Source of the DNA: an uncultured bacterium
Lineage (GTDB): Bacteria; Bacillota_I; Bacilli_A; RFN20; CAG-826
Reading direction: 5' to 3'
Assembly (NCBI GenBank): GCA_949297055.1
Contig: CASFRI010000008.1
Span: 1 to 44,330 of the forward strand
DNA length: 44,330 nt
Of this stretch, positions 15,236 to 24,347 are shown piece after piece. The notes under the pieces were generated by a model. That model was not told where the DNA came from, made no database searches, and saw nothing but the letters and a program-made list of their open reading frames with translations. Within the stretch, counting starts at the first letter, position 1. Each line of letters starts with the position of its first letter. Made by a program: the position numbers and the translations under genes.

Positions 15236-17209
15236 TTATTGGCTCTTTAATTCAAAAAGAATATCACGTATTGCAATAGCTTTTTCAAAATCGTAATTTT
15301 TCGCTGCTTCACGCATCGCTTTTTCTAAGCGCTTAATTTCCTTATCTAATTCCGATTTTGTCATCTTCGCGCGTTTCTTAGCGACATCTTCTTCATCTTT
15401 TTCATAATAATGAATCGGAGCAAAAATTTCTTTTTTAATTGTTTGAGGTACGATACCAAATTCATCGTTATAAGACATTTGAATATTTCTTCTACGATTC
15501 GTTTCTTCTATCGTTTCATTCATGCTCTTGGTCATATTATCAGCATACATAATAACTGTTCCGTGTACATTTCTTGCAGCTCTACCAACAATTTGAATAA
15601 GAGATCTCGTCGACCTTAAAAAGCCTTCCTTATCCGCATCCAAGATGGCGATTAATGAGACTTCTGGAATATCTAATCCTTCTCTTAATAAGTTAATACC
15701 CACCAAAACATCATATTTACCTTTTCTTACTTCATAAATTATTTGACTTCTTTCCAAAGTTTTCGTCTCGTTATGTAAATAAACTGTCTTAATATCTCGA
15801 TCTTTTAAATATTTTGATAAATCTTCTGCCATGCGAATTGTTAGGGTACAGACGATGACTCTTTCCCCTACTTCGATTCGTTTTTTAATTTCATAAATTA
15901 AATCATCAATTTGACCTAAAGTAGGTCTTACAATAATTTTTGGGTCCACTAAGCCGGTCGGGCGAATAATTTGTTCAACGACCTCTTGATGAGATTTTTC
16001 TAATTCGTAATCCCCTGGTGTGGCGGATGTACAAATAGTTAGAGGCATTAATGATTCGAATTCTTCAAAAGATAAAGGTCTATTATCTAAAGCGCTAGGA
16101 AGTCTAAAGCCATATTCGACAAGCGTTAATTTTCTTGATCTATCGCCATTGTACATCCCCCGTATTTGCGGTAAGGTAACGTGCGACTCGTCGATGACTA
16201 ATAAAAAATCTTTAGGAAAATAATCTAGAAGACAAAATGGTCTTTCTCCTTCTTTTCTTCCATCGATATGGCGCGAATAATTTTCGATGCCAGGACACAT
16301 CCCAAATTCTCTTAAAGATTCGATATCTTGTCTTGTCCTAAGTTCTAATCTTTCTTTCTCTAATGGTTTATTTTCTTTTTCAAAAAATTTTAATCTTTCT
16401 TTTAATTCTTCTTCGATGCCTTTTAAAGCTTTATTAATTCTTGCTCTAGTGGATGCGTGTTCATAAGCTGGGAATACAAAATAAGCATTGAGCTTTTCTT
16501 TGACGACACCGGTAAGTGAATCAACACTGTGGATAGATTCGACTTCGTCCCCAAAAGTATCAATTCTTATGACTATTTCGTCGCTATTAGGAGGCATGAT
16601 TTCAATAATATCTCCCCTTACTCTAAAACTACCTGGTTTAAGTTCCATGTTATTTCTTACGTATTGAGCGTCCACTAGCATCTTAAAAATATTTTTTCTA
16701 TCTAGTGTTTCTCCGACGCGAATTGAAAACACTAAGTCACGATATTCTTGTGGATCAGTTAGACCATAAATTGAAGCAACACTTGCGACAATAATTGTAT
16801 CTTTTCTTTCAAGTAGCGAATTAATAGCGCTCGTCCTAAGCATTTCAATTTCTTCATTCATCACAGCGTTTTTATCGATGTGCGTATCCGTTTTAGGAAG
16901 GTAGGCTTCAGGTTGATAAAAATCGAAGTTGGAGACGAAATATTCGACGCGATTATATGGAAAAAGCTCCTTAAATTCCGCGTAAAGTTGTCCCGCAAGA
17001 GTTTTATTATGTACTAAAACTAAAGTGGGTTTTTGTACTTTTTCAATGACATTTGCGACGCTAAAAGTTTTACCGGTTCCTGTCGCACCTAAAAGAACTT
17101 GAAGACGCTTTCCTTCCTCGATTCCTTTCACTAAAGACGCGATAGCGGTAGGCTGATCACCTGTTGGCTTATAAGAAGAAACAATTTGAAAAAGATGTTC
17201 TTCGTTCAT
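15236..17209 (-). CDS. uvrB: Excinuclease ABC subunit B
   Basis: Damage-verification helicase of nucleotide excision repair, 657 aa. Visible: Walker A GATGTGKT (41-48), the beta-hairpin region with YFVSNFDFYQPEAYLP, DESH Walker B, the helicase motif NLLREGLDIPE and QIVGRAARN. The C-terminal UVR domain (about 620-655, LDKEIKRLEKAM...YDFEKAIAIRD) binds UvrC and UvrA. Its usual companion uvrA is not adjacent here. The start lies 2 nt after the yitT stop with only a weak AAAG, so it is probably translationally coupled, as last gene of secA-prfB-yitT-uvrB. Confidence 0.98.
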   Translation of the reverse strand: MNEEHLFQIVSSYKPTGDQPTAIASLVKGIEEGKRLQVLLGATGTGKTFSVANVIEKVQKPTLVLVHNKTLAGQLYAEFKELFPYNRVEYFVSNFDFYQPEAYLPKTDTHIDKNAVMNEEIEMLRTSAINSLLERKDTIIVASVASIYGLTDPQEYRDLVFSIRVGETLDRKNIFKMLVDAQYVRNNMELKPGSFRVRGDIIEIMPPNSDEIVIRIDTFGDEVESIHSVDSLTGVVKEKLNAYFVFPAYEHASTRARINKALKGIEEELKERLKFFEKENKPLEKERLELRTRQDIESLREFGMCPGIENYSRHIDGRKEGERPFCLLDYFPKDFLLVIDESHVTLPQIRGMYNGDRSRKLTLVEYGFRLPSALDNRPLSFEEFESLMPLTICTSATPGDYELEKSHQEVVEQIIRPTGLVDPKIIVRPTLGQIDDLIYEIKKRIEVGERVIVCTLTIRMAEDLSKYLKDRDIKTVYLHNETKTLERSQIIYEVRKGKYDVLVGINLLREGLDIPEVSLIAILDADKEGFLRSTRSLIQIVGRAARNVHGTVIMYADNMTKSMNETIEETNRRRNIQMSYNDEFGIVPQTIKKEIFAPIHYYEKDEEDVAKKRAKMTKSELDKEIKRLEKAMREAAKNYDFEKAIAIRDILFELKSQ

Positions 17210-17211
17210 CT

Positions 17212-18201
17212 TTATTTTTTCCTTTTACTTTTCTTGCGTTTAGAATGGTCTTGAAAGCCTTCACCATAGACCGCTTCTGATGAAGTATAAGTAACGAAGG
17301 CAAAAGGGTCAATACGCGCAATGCCTTCTTTTATCTGAGCGTATTCACGTCTAGAAAAGACGACTTTAATCATCGTGTGCTCTTCTTGTTTATAGCCGCC
17401 TTTAATAATAACAATTGTGGTGCCTCTTCCAACTTCATCTTGTAAAAAACGATTAATTTCTTCCCAATCCGTCGAAATAATTTCAGCAATTAAGGAAGTA
17501 TGCATCACTTTGATATAAATGATTTCAATCATCAAAGCCGTGACAAAAGCTGAAATGACCCCAACGAGACCTTGAACAAGGTTATTTGGAATTAAAAACA
17601 TCCCGAAAATAATAATTGTCGCATCGATGACAAAAGAAGCAATTGATTGACGAATGTGTAAATATTTTCTTGCAATAAATGCAAGAATATCGACTCCACC
17701 AGTCGTTCCATTACCAAGAAAAGTTAAGGCACAGCCTGAGCCGACAAAAACACCACCAAATAAACCACACAAGATAATGGTACCAGTATCCGCTAAAGCG
17801 GGGTCAGGAACAATTTGATGAATTAAAACTTCATCAAACCACGGTACACGATAAAAAAGCATCAACGCTAAAGGATAGACGATTGTAGCTACTAAAGTAT
17901 TAAAAGAGAATTTGACACCTAAGAAAATGAGTCCTATAAAAAATAAAACCCACTGAGCAATTAAAATAATTGTATCGAACCAACCTTCACCAAAGAAATG
18001 AGCGAAGATAATAGCAATACCGCTAAGCCCACCAGCAACAATGTTTAATGGCTCTAAAAATATGACTGTGCCAAAGGCTAATAAAAAACTACCTAAAATG
18101 ATAAGTAAAATATGGAAGATAAATCTTTTTGCATCTCTTTTAGAACGAGGAAGTAAATCTAAGATATCCGCTTTAGCGTTTTTAAAATATTTTTTAAGCA
18201 T
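17212..18201 (-). CDS. YitT-family membrane protein (DUF161/DUF2179)
   Basis: 329 aa. Five to six hydrophobic segments occupy about residues 28-220 (for example [22 protein letters not shown] and the glycine-rich [13 protein letters not shown]), followed by a soluble DUF2179-like domain (about 225-310: [17 protein letters not shown] and [17 protein letters not shown]). A lysine/arginine tail ends the protein. Family function is unknown, and it is common in Bacillota near secA-prfB. The SD GGAGG precedes the ATG inside the end of prfB, and the genes overlap by 8 nt, so it is cotranscribed and coupled. Confidence 0.92.
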   Translation of the reverse strand: MLKKYFKNAKADILDLLPRSKRDAKRFIFHILLIILGSFLLAFGTVIFLEPLNIVAGGLSGIAIIFAHFFGEGWFDTIILIAQWVLFFIGLIFLGVKFSFNTLVATIVYPLALMLFYRVPWFDEVLIHQIVPDPALADTGTIILCGLFGGVFVGSGCALTFLGNGTTGGVDILAFIARKYLHIRQSIASFVIDATIIIFGMFLIPNNLVQGLVGVISAFVTALMIEIIYIKVMHTSLIAEIISTDWEEINRFLQDEVGRGTTIVIIKGGYKQEEHTMIKVVFSRREYAQIKEGIARIDPFAFVTYTSSEAVYGEGFQDHSKRKKSKRKK

Positions 18202-19304
18202 TATCTTTAACCTCCTTCTCTAGCATGGCGGTGATGAAGCCATCAATTTCACCGTCCATCACTTTATAAACATCGCTTTCTTCATAACCTGTGCGATTGT
18301 CTTTCACTAAAGTATAAGGACAGAAGACGTAAGATCTAATTTGACTTCCCCACTCAATATTTTTCTTATCTCCAATTATATCATTTAAATTCTTTTTCTT
18401 AATTTCAAGTTCACGTTCGTAAAGTTTAGCTTTAAGCATGCGCATCGCATATTCTTTGTTGGCTAGTTGACTACGTTCGATTTGACACTGCGTGACAATA
18501 CCAGTCGGTAGGTGCGTTATACGCACAGCGGTTTCAACTTTATTGACGTTTTGACCACCTGCGCCACCACTTCGATAAGTATCGATACGTAAATCTTTTT
18601 CATCAATTTTTATATCAATATCACCTTTAAATTCTGGGGTGGCGGTGAAAGAAGCAAAAGATGTATGTCTTCTTTTATTCGCATCGAAGGGGGAAATTCT
18701 TACGAGACGATGCACACCTTTTTCACATTTTAATAACCCGTAAGCATTTTTACCTTCCACGCGGAAAGTTACTGATTTAATGCCAGCTTCATCTCCATCT
18801 TCATAATTTAAAATAGCGACTTTAAAATGATGCTTTTCTGCATATCTTGTATACATGCGGTAGAGCATATCAGCCCAGTCTTGCGATTCTGTTCCTCCTG
18901 CCCCTGGATGAATTTCACAGATGGCGTTAAGATGATCATATTCACCTTGAAATAAAATATTTAAGCGGAACTCATCAAAATTTTTCTTAAATTTTTTCCA
19001 TTCACATTCAATTTCATTCATCATAGATGAATCATTTTCATCCACTAAGGATAAAAGATCGCTTAGAGTCTCGCTATCATCGATTAAACGATGATAATTT
19101 TCAACGATATCTTTTAGCTCGTTCAATTCGTCGATGACTTTGACTGCCACATTTCGATCATCCCAAAAATGATCATCATTTACTTGTTCATTTAATTTTT
19201 CAATCTGAGTTTCTAATTTAGGTAGGTCAAAGTGAATCACCTAACTTTTGGATGATTGTCTTATCTTCAATTAAAGATGTTTTAATCGTATTTAAATCTG
19301 CCAT
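18194..19304 (-). CDS. prfB: Peptide chain release factor 2, with programmed +1 frameshift
   Basis: Recognises UGA and UAA. The coding sequence begins at ATG 19304 ([15 protein letters not shown]) and reaches CTT TGA C at 19232-19226, where +1 shifting past the in-frame UGA joins it to the long frame ([11 protein letters not shown]), giving 369 aa. After the join SPF (about 204-206) is the stop-codon-reading motif and GGQ (about 249-251) the peptidyl-hydrolysis motif, both at the positions known in E. coli RF2. The start is 5 nt after the secA stop with no SD, suggesting coupling. Reading only the long frame from MIHF would miss the 25 N-terminal residues. Confidence 0.96.
19226..19244 (-). 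promoter_or_regulatory. prfB autoregulatory +1 frameshift site
   Basis: On the minus strand AGGTGATTCA-CTT-TGA-C: the shift codon CTT at 19232-19230, the in-frame UGA at 19229-19227 as codon 26, and an SD-like AGGTG 5 nt upstream of CTT. It is the classical RF2 feedback loop: low RF2 stalls at UGA and favours slippage to UUU. The SD-like element is weaker and one or two bases further away than in E. coli. Confidence 0.93.
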
Positions 19305-19308
19305 AAAA

Positions 19309-21708
19309 TTATTTTTTATCTTCGCTAGAAGGGTTTTCTTCTTTCTTCTCTTCTGGTTTTGGCTCTAAGTTAATTTTAGCGTTCAATAAATTTAAAACCG
19401 TATCAGTAGAAGCAGTTTCAAGCATTTCTCTATAATGGTCATAACCTTCATTAACGTAAGCTTGTAATGGGTTCGTTCCACCATAACTTCTTAAACCAAT
19501 AGAATCGCGAAGTCTCGCCATTGTGTCAATATGTTTCGTCCAGTTACGGTCGATACAAATTAAAGCAATTTCTCTTTCCACTTTGTCAGCAATTTCCTTC
19601 GGCCATTCATCTTTACGTTTGAGATAACGACTATATAAGGCTTCGCCTAAATCTTGCCCTACTTCTTCAATGGGTGCTTCATCATAAAATTGTGGTTTGA
19701 TGCTACCGTCAGGAAGGAAGCGTGGCTCACATTGTTTTTTAAGAAGTTCACCTGAAACAAGGTGTGGGTTATCAGGCATCAAAGATTTTTTGGCTAAGAA
19801 TAGACCAGTGTTCGTAAAAAATTCACGTAAAGTTTCTTCGATGCTACCGCCGAGTAAGATGCGGTCACGAATATCATAAATTGCTTGTCTTTGTTTACTT
19901 AAAACATCGTCGTAATCAAGTAAGTTCTTACGAATGTCAAAGTTTTGACCTTCGATACGCTTCTGAGCGGAAGTCGTGATGGAAGTCATCATCTTACTTT
20001 CGAGTGGTTCATCTTCGTTTCCTTTAAAGACTGAACGTAGTCTTTCAGAGAAAGCATCACCAAATCTAACAATTAATTGGTCGTCTAAAGATGTATAAAA
20101 TCTAGAGAAGCCTGGATCACCTTGTCGACCACTTCGACCTCTTAACTGATTATCGATACGCCTTGATTCATGTCTTTCCGTTCCAAAGACGCATAAGCCT
20201 CCTAATTTCTTCACTTCATCATCAATCTTAATATCGGTACCGCGACCAGCCATGTTGGTCGCTAAGGTGATGGCGCCTTTTTCACCAGCGTGAGAAATAA
20301 TTTCAGCTTCTCTAGCGTGATTTTTAGCATTCAACACTTCGTGTTTTAAGCCAGCTTTAGTAAGTAGGTTAGAAACTTCTTCACTCGATTCGACAGAAAC
20401 TGTACCGATAAGAATCGGTTGACCTTTTTCATGTCTTTCTTTCACTTCGTTAATTAAAGCACGTAGTTTGGCATCGTGACTTACGTACATATAATCCACT
20501 GCATCGATACGCTTGACTGGTAGGTTAGGTGGAATTTGTACAACGCGCATGTTATAAATCTTACGGAATTCTTCTTCTTCCGTCTTGGCGGTACCGGTCA
20601 TACCAGATAACTTCTTATATAATCTAAAGAAGTTTTGATAAGTGATAGTCGCCATCGTGACCGTCTCTTGTTTAATCTTGACGTTTTCTTTAGCTTGGAT
20701 AGCTTGATGTAAACCATCAGAATATTCTCTACCTTTCAAGATACGGCCAGTAAATTGATCGATGAGTTGAATTTCATTATCAGCATCCACCATGTATTCG
20801 ACGTCGCGTTGCATGATGTAATTAGCCTTTAGGGCTTGATGGATTCTATGCACGAGGTCAGTGTATTGTGGATCATAAATATTTTTGACGCCAAACATAC
20901 GACAAGCCCTATCGTTACCGGCATCAGTTAAAGAACAAGTTTTCGATTTAATATCAATGGTAAAATCCCTGTCTTTTTTCAAAGTTTTGACAAATCGGTC
21001 CGCGACCGTATATTGCGAAGGTGCAGCCTTTGCCCCACCAGAAATGATAAGAGGCGTTCTACTTTCATCGATTAAGATGGAGTCAGCTTCGTCGATGACA
21101 GCATATTTTAATCCTCTTAAAACACGCCTATCAGCGTTTTGTACCATGTTATCTCTTAAGTAATCGAAACCTACTTCTGAATTCGTCGTATAAGTGATGT
21201 CACATAAGTAAGCTTCTTTCTTTTCAGAAGGCGTTAATTCTCGCAAATTACATCCGACAGTTAAGCCTAAGAAGCGATAAATTTGGCCCATCCATTCAGC
21301 GTCACGTTTCGCTAAGTATTCGTTGACAGTGACGACGTGCGCCCCTTCACCGTTTAAAGCGTTAAGATAAATCGTCATCGTCGCAGTTAAAGTTTTACCT
21401 TCACCGGTTTTCATTTCAGCCACATCGCCATCATGGAGCACGAGCGCACCCATAACTTGGACTTTATAAGGGAATTGGCCTAAGGTTCTTCTTGCAGCTT
21501 CTCTTGCCACAGCGAAAGCTTCATATTTAATATCTTCTAATGTTTTACCGTTTTTTAATAGTTCTTTAAAATATGGTGTCTTAGCTTTTAATTGTTCATC
21601 ACTAAGATTTTTCATTTGTTCTTCGTAGGCTAAAACTTTATCAGCTTTTTTGCTATAACGTTTAATTCTTCTACGATCGAAACCTAAGATTCTTTCAATT
21701 GCACTCAT
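19309..21708 (-). CDS. secA: Preprotein translocase ATPase SecA
   Basis: Motor that pushes preproteins through SecYEG. About 799 aa from ATG 21708; a GTG three codons upstream keeps the frame open, but SD AGAAGG lies 8 nt before the ATG and MSAIERILGFDRR fits the family start. Visible: MKTGEGKTLTATM Walker A, DEADSILIDESRTPLIISG, MAGRGTDIK, RGRSGRQGDPG. The C-terminus ends in a lysine/glutamate-rich tail without the zinc-binding CxCx8CH motif, as in other species with a shortened tail. It heads secA-prfB-yitT-uvrB and is needed for export of the lipoproteins encoded at 4799-11998. Confidence 0.98.
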   Translation of the reverse strand: MSAIERILGFDRRRIKRYSKKADKVLAYEEQMKNLSDEQLKAKTPYFKELLKNGKTLEDIKYEAFAVAREAARRTLGQFPYKVQVMGALVLHDGDVAEMKTGEGKTLTATMTIYLNALNGEGAHVVTVNEYLAKRDAEWMGQIYRFLGLTVGCNLRELTPSEKKEAYLCDITYTTNSEVGFDYLRDNMVQNADRRVLRGLKYAVIDEADSILIDESRTPLIISGGAKAAPSQYTVADRFVKTLKKDRDFTIDIKSKTCSLTDAGNDRACRMFGVKNIYDPQYTDLVHRIHQALKANYIMQRDVEYMVDADNEIQLIDQFTGRILKGREYSDGLHQAIQAKENVKIKQETVTMATITYQNFFRLYKKLSGMTGTAKTEEEEFRKIYNMRVVQIPPNLPVKRIDAVDYMYVSHDAKLRALINEVKERHEKGQPILIGTVSVESSEEVSNLLTKAGLKHEVLNAKNHAREAEIISHAGEKGAITLATNMAGRGTDIKIDDEVKKLGGLCVFGTERHESRRIDNQLRGRSGRQGDPGFSRFYTSLDDQLIVRFGDAFSERLRSVFKGNEDEPLESKMMTSITTSAQKRIEGQNFDIRKNLLDYDDVLSKQRQAIYDIRDRILLGGSIEETLREFFTNTGLFLAKKSLMPDNPHLVSGELLKKQCEPRFLPDGSIKPQFYDEAPIEEVGQDLGEALYSRYLKRKDEWPKEIADKVEREIALICIDRNWTKHIDTMARLRDSIGLRSYGGTNPLQAYVNEGYDHYREMLETASTDTVLNLLNAKINLEPKPEEKKEENPSSEDKK

Positions 21709-21812
21709 GGGATGCACCTTCTTTCATCTATAAAATTAATATTAATTTTGCGTTACGTCTACTTATATTAACAAATACTAAGTAATATTACTATTTATTT
21801 AAGTTAACTTAC

Positions 21813-22139
21813 TCATTTACGACTGTATTTTTCATCGTTAAAGCTCGTAACGTCATCAACGTATCTTTCCACCTTCATCTTCAAATCATATTTCTCTCTT
21901 AACTTAGAAATTTCATCCATGAGAGGTGAAAGATGATGTTTATCTAAGGCTTCTTGATTCGCCCATTTATCGATGAGAAGAACGACTTCTTCATTTTCCA
22001 AAGGAAAATAATAATCGTATTTTAAATTACCTTCTTCTCGTCTAATTTTATCCACTAAGCCTAATGAATACATCTCTTCGACAAATTTACGTGCACTTTT
22101 GTTTTTACCTTCGTAATAGATGTTAATTGTAATAGCCAT
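21813..22139 (-). CDS. Antibiotic-biosynthesis-monooxygenase-fold (YgiN-like) small protein
   Basis: 108 aa. The pattern ITINIYYEGKNKSARKFVEEM...EEGNLKYDYYFPLENEEVVLLIDKWANQEALDKHH matches the dimeric ferredoxin-like ABM fold, with the characteristic W and the H near the end of the core. Members include quinol monooxygenases and haem-binding proteins; the reaction here cannot be told from sequence. The SD AGGAGGG is strong. It lies 55 nt downstream of the ATPase gene and 104 nt ahead of secA. Confidence 0.85.
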   Translation of the reverse strand: MAITINIYYEGKNKSARKFVEEMYSLGLVDKIRREEGNLKYDYYFPLENEEVVLLIDKWANQEALDKHHLSPLMDEISKLREKYDLKMKVERYVDDVTSFNDEKYSRK

Positions 22140-22194
22140 ATAACCCTCCTTTATATTAATACGTTAAACCTAATAAAATGCGAGTATAAATTTC

Positions 22195-23553
22195 TCACTT
22201 TAAACAAAAACTTAAATAGAACGGTAAGTAAGTTAAATTATTTTCATACTTCAGTGGCTTAGGTGAAATGCAGTAACGATGAGAGATATTTTTAGAATAT
22301 TTTTTTTCAAATAAATCTAATGACTTAGTGGCAAAGCTACGACTAGATTTAACTTCGATGGGAATAATTTTATGGCCCTTTTGAACAAGGAAATCTAGTT
22401 CGTAATAATGCGGAGTGTTATTGCCATTTAAGTCAATCCAAAGATGATAGTAAGGAATGAAATTATTAGCCACGAGCGATTGAGTAATGGCAGTTTCATA
22501 TAACATTCCTAAATTTAAATGCGTATCGTCTAATATTAATTTTCGATAGATGTTATCTTGATCGTTATGCCCTCTTGCGTAAATTAAAGAAGTAAATAAA
22601 CCGACATCAAGTAAATATAATTTAAAATGCGTATCGTCTTTACTAAGCAAGAAACCGCCCTGTGGGTCAAGACAACGATAGACAGGGATGACGATTTTAG
22701 ATTCGATTAATTTATTCATGCTATTTTTAAAGGTATAAGAATCCACCCTAGATGAAATAGAAGAATTTTTAAATTTGAAAGAATGCTTCGTTAACATAGT
22801 AGGAATTTGTAAGTAGATGCTATAACAGAAAGTACCGTAAGTTTGATCGATCTTTTTTAAGTCTTCTTCGTAAAGTTTTAAGATGTTAGATTTCAAACGT
22901 TCCACCAAAAAGAAGTCTTTGCTAGTGATGTAGGCTAATACAGCTTGGGGCATCCCACCAATAGAAAGATACGAACGATAAGTTTTCATAAATTTTTGAT
23001 GTAAATGATGGGGAATTTGCTGGTGATTTTTAAATGTTTCTTTTAATACTTCTAATTCGTAAGATTGATCGATCGCTAATAAAAATTCTTCGTAATCGAG
23101 CGGATACATTTGTATCGCTTCTTCTTCGGAAGGTAACAAAATATCTTTAGTGTTTTCTTTGATGCTTACAAGTGAGCCAGTTTCGATGTAATAATATCTT
23201 GCATCATTTACAAGTGCTTTGATCGCTTGTCTAGCTTTCGGACAGAATTGCACCTCATCAAATATGATTAGACTGCCCTTCCTTAAAGGCTTATGGTCCA
23301 AAGCTAAAAATAAATCGCGAAAGAAATTTTCAATGTTTGATAAATCATTAAAAATAGCTTTGAATTTATCGTTTAAAAGTGAGAAGTCGATGAGCGTATA
23401 TTCAGGAAATTCATTCTTAGCAAAAGTTGTGGCCACGAACGTTTTACCCACTCGCCTTGCCCCTTCAATCAGCAGAGCGGTTTTGCCTTTTGAGCTTTCT
23501 TTCCACTCCTTCAGTTTAGAGTAAATTTTTCTTTGAAACACAATTTTTTTCAC
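22195..23553 (-). CDS. AAA_14/DUF4143 ATPase
   Basis: 452 aa. The N-terminal P-loop domain has GARRVGKTFVA (Walker A), IIFDEVQFCPKAR (Walker B) and a sensor-like IETGS. The C-terminal part (about 360-440) ends in the DUF4143 pattern YELDFLVQKG..IIPIEVKSS, which resembles a nuclease-fold core (E-D-x-EVK), though enzyme activity is not established for this family. Start: GTG at 23553 has its SD (GGAGG) only 1-2 nt away; the next in-frame GTG, at 23541, lies about 13 nt downstream and would begin MFQRKIY, close to usual family starts. Function unknown; such genes are scattered and often horizontally acquired. Two direct repeats precede it. Confidence 0.88.
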   Translation of the reverse strand: MKKIVFQRKIYSKLKEWKESSKGKTALLIEGARRVGKTFVATTFAKNEFPEYTLIDFSLLNDKFKAIFNDLSNIENFFRDLFLALDHKPLRKGSLIIFDEVQFCPKARQAIKALVNDARYYYIETGSLVSIKENTKDILLPSEEEAIQMYPLDYEEFLLAIDQSYELEVLKETFKNHQQIPHHLHQKFMKTYRSYLSIGGMPQAVLAYITSKDFFLVERLKSNILKLYEEDLKKIDQTYGTFCYSIYLQIPTMLTKHSFKFKNSSISSRVDSYTFKNSMNKLIESKIVIPVYRCLDPQGGFLLSKDDTHFKLYLLDVGLFTSLIYARGHNDQDNIYRKLILDDTHLNLGMLYETAITQSLVANNFIPYYHLWIDLNGNNTPHYYELDFLVQKGHKIIPIEVKSSRSFATKSLDLFEKKYSKNISHRYCISPKPLKYENNLTYLPFYLSFCLK

Positions 23554-23596
23554 ACCTCCATTTTAGCTATTTTTTATCTTTTTAAAAGAAAATCTT

Positions 23597-23648
23597 ACAA
23601 AATTTCACTAGTTCATTTTTCTGATTTCGACAAATTTTCACGAGTTCA
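23597..23648. repeat. Pair of 19-bp direct repeats upstream of the AAA_14 ATPase
   Basis: ACAAAATTTCACTAGTTCA (23597-23615) and ACAAATTTTCACGAGTTCA (23630-23648) differ at two positions and are 33 bp apart start to start, about three helical turns. A further GAACTC in inverse orientation lies at 23669-23674. The arrangement suits cooperative binding of a regulator in the gap between comFC and the ATPase gene. Confidence 0.6.
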
Positions 23649-23681
23649 AATGAAAAAAGTTAAGTCCAGAACTCAAAACGT

Positions 23682-24347
23682 CTATTTTTCAATGAGCGTT
23701 GTTTTTGCCACAACTAAGATCTTGATTTTTTTGACATTTTCTTCCTTTAATATTTCCACCATGGCTTTCAAAGTGGAACCAGTCGTCATGATGTCATCGA
23801 CGAGCAAGATCTTTTGATTTTTTAAGTTGAAGTTTTCTTTTAATTTAATATACTTACTAACTTCTTTTCTTTCTTCTACATTTAATTCCACCTGTTTAAT
23901 AGAACTCGTTTTTATAAAAGGGTCTATGATAGGAAGATGAAGCACTTTGAACATCTCTTCCACTGGACGAAAGCCTCTTTCTAAATCATGCGTTTCATGC
24001 GATGGAGCAATTGCAACTTTATATCCTAAATAACGATATTTTAAATGAATATATCGCTCTAAAAATATCGGCCCTAAAGCGATATCTAGATTAGTCTTAA
24101 ATTGATAAATTAATGAACGAATAAAATCGTCGTAATCATAAATCGCTAAGGCTTTACATCCTTCGAATTTAAAATGTTTAAAAGCAGGTTTAAATTTAGA
24201 AAAACAATGATGACAAATGTGCACTTCTTCTAAATTCATAAGTAAACCATAACGCTTCAAAGGTTTTAAACATAATCTACAGATATTCGTTCGCGGCTTC
24301 GATGTCTTTTTTGGCTTCAACCATTTCAATATCGATACGATGTCCAA
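23682..24347 (-). CDS. comFC: ComFC-type phosphoribosyltransferase-fold protein
   Basis: 221 aa. The N-terminal zinc ribbon has C23-x2-C26 and a second pair CHHC. The PRPP-loop is ILLVDDIMTTGST, diagnostic of the ComFC/GntX family, which takes part in DNA uptake during competence. No ATG or GTG can start this frame before the zinc ribbon; a TTG at 24347 can, and a strong SD (GGAGGGGAGG) ends 9 nt upstream of it. Both lie inside the 3' part of comFA, giving a 71-nt overlap, so translation is tied to comFA. The start is somewhat uncertain, but the SD spacing is good. Confidence 0.88.
   Translation of the reverse strand: MDIVSILKWLKPKKTSKPRTNICRLCLKPLKRYGLLMNLEEVHICHHCFSKFKPAFKHFKFEGCKALAIYDYDDFIRSLIYQFKTNLDIALGPIFLERYIHLKYRYLGYKVAIAPSHETHDLERGFRPVEEMFKVLHLPIIDPFIKTSSIKQVELNVEERKEVSKYIKLKENFNLKNQKILLVDDIMTTGSTLKAMVEILKEENVKKIKILVVAKTTLIEK

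Noticed and set aside
23533-23817. Plus-strand 94-aa frame between comFC and the ATPase gene
   Set aside because: It covers the ends of two minus-strand genes, has no SD and reads like low-complexity antisense sequence.
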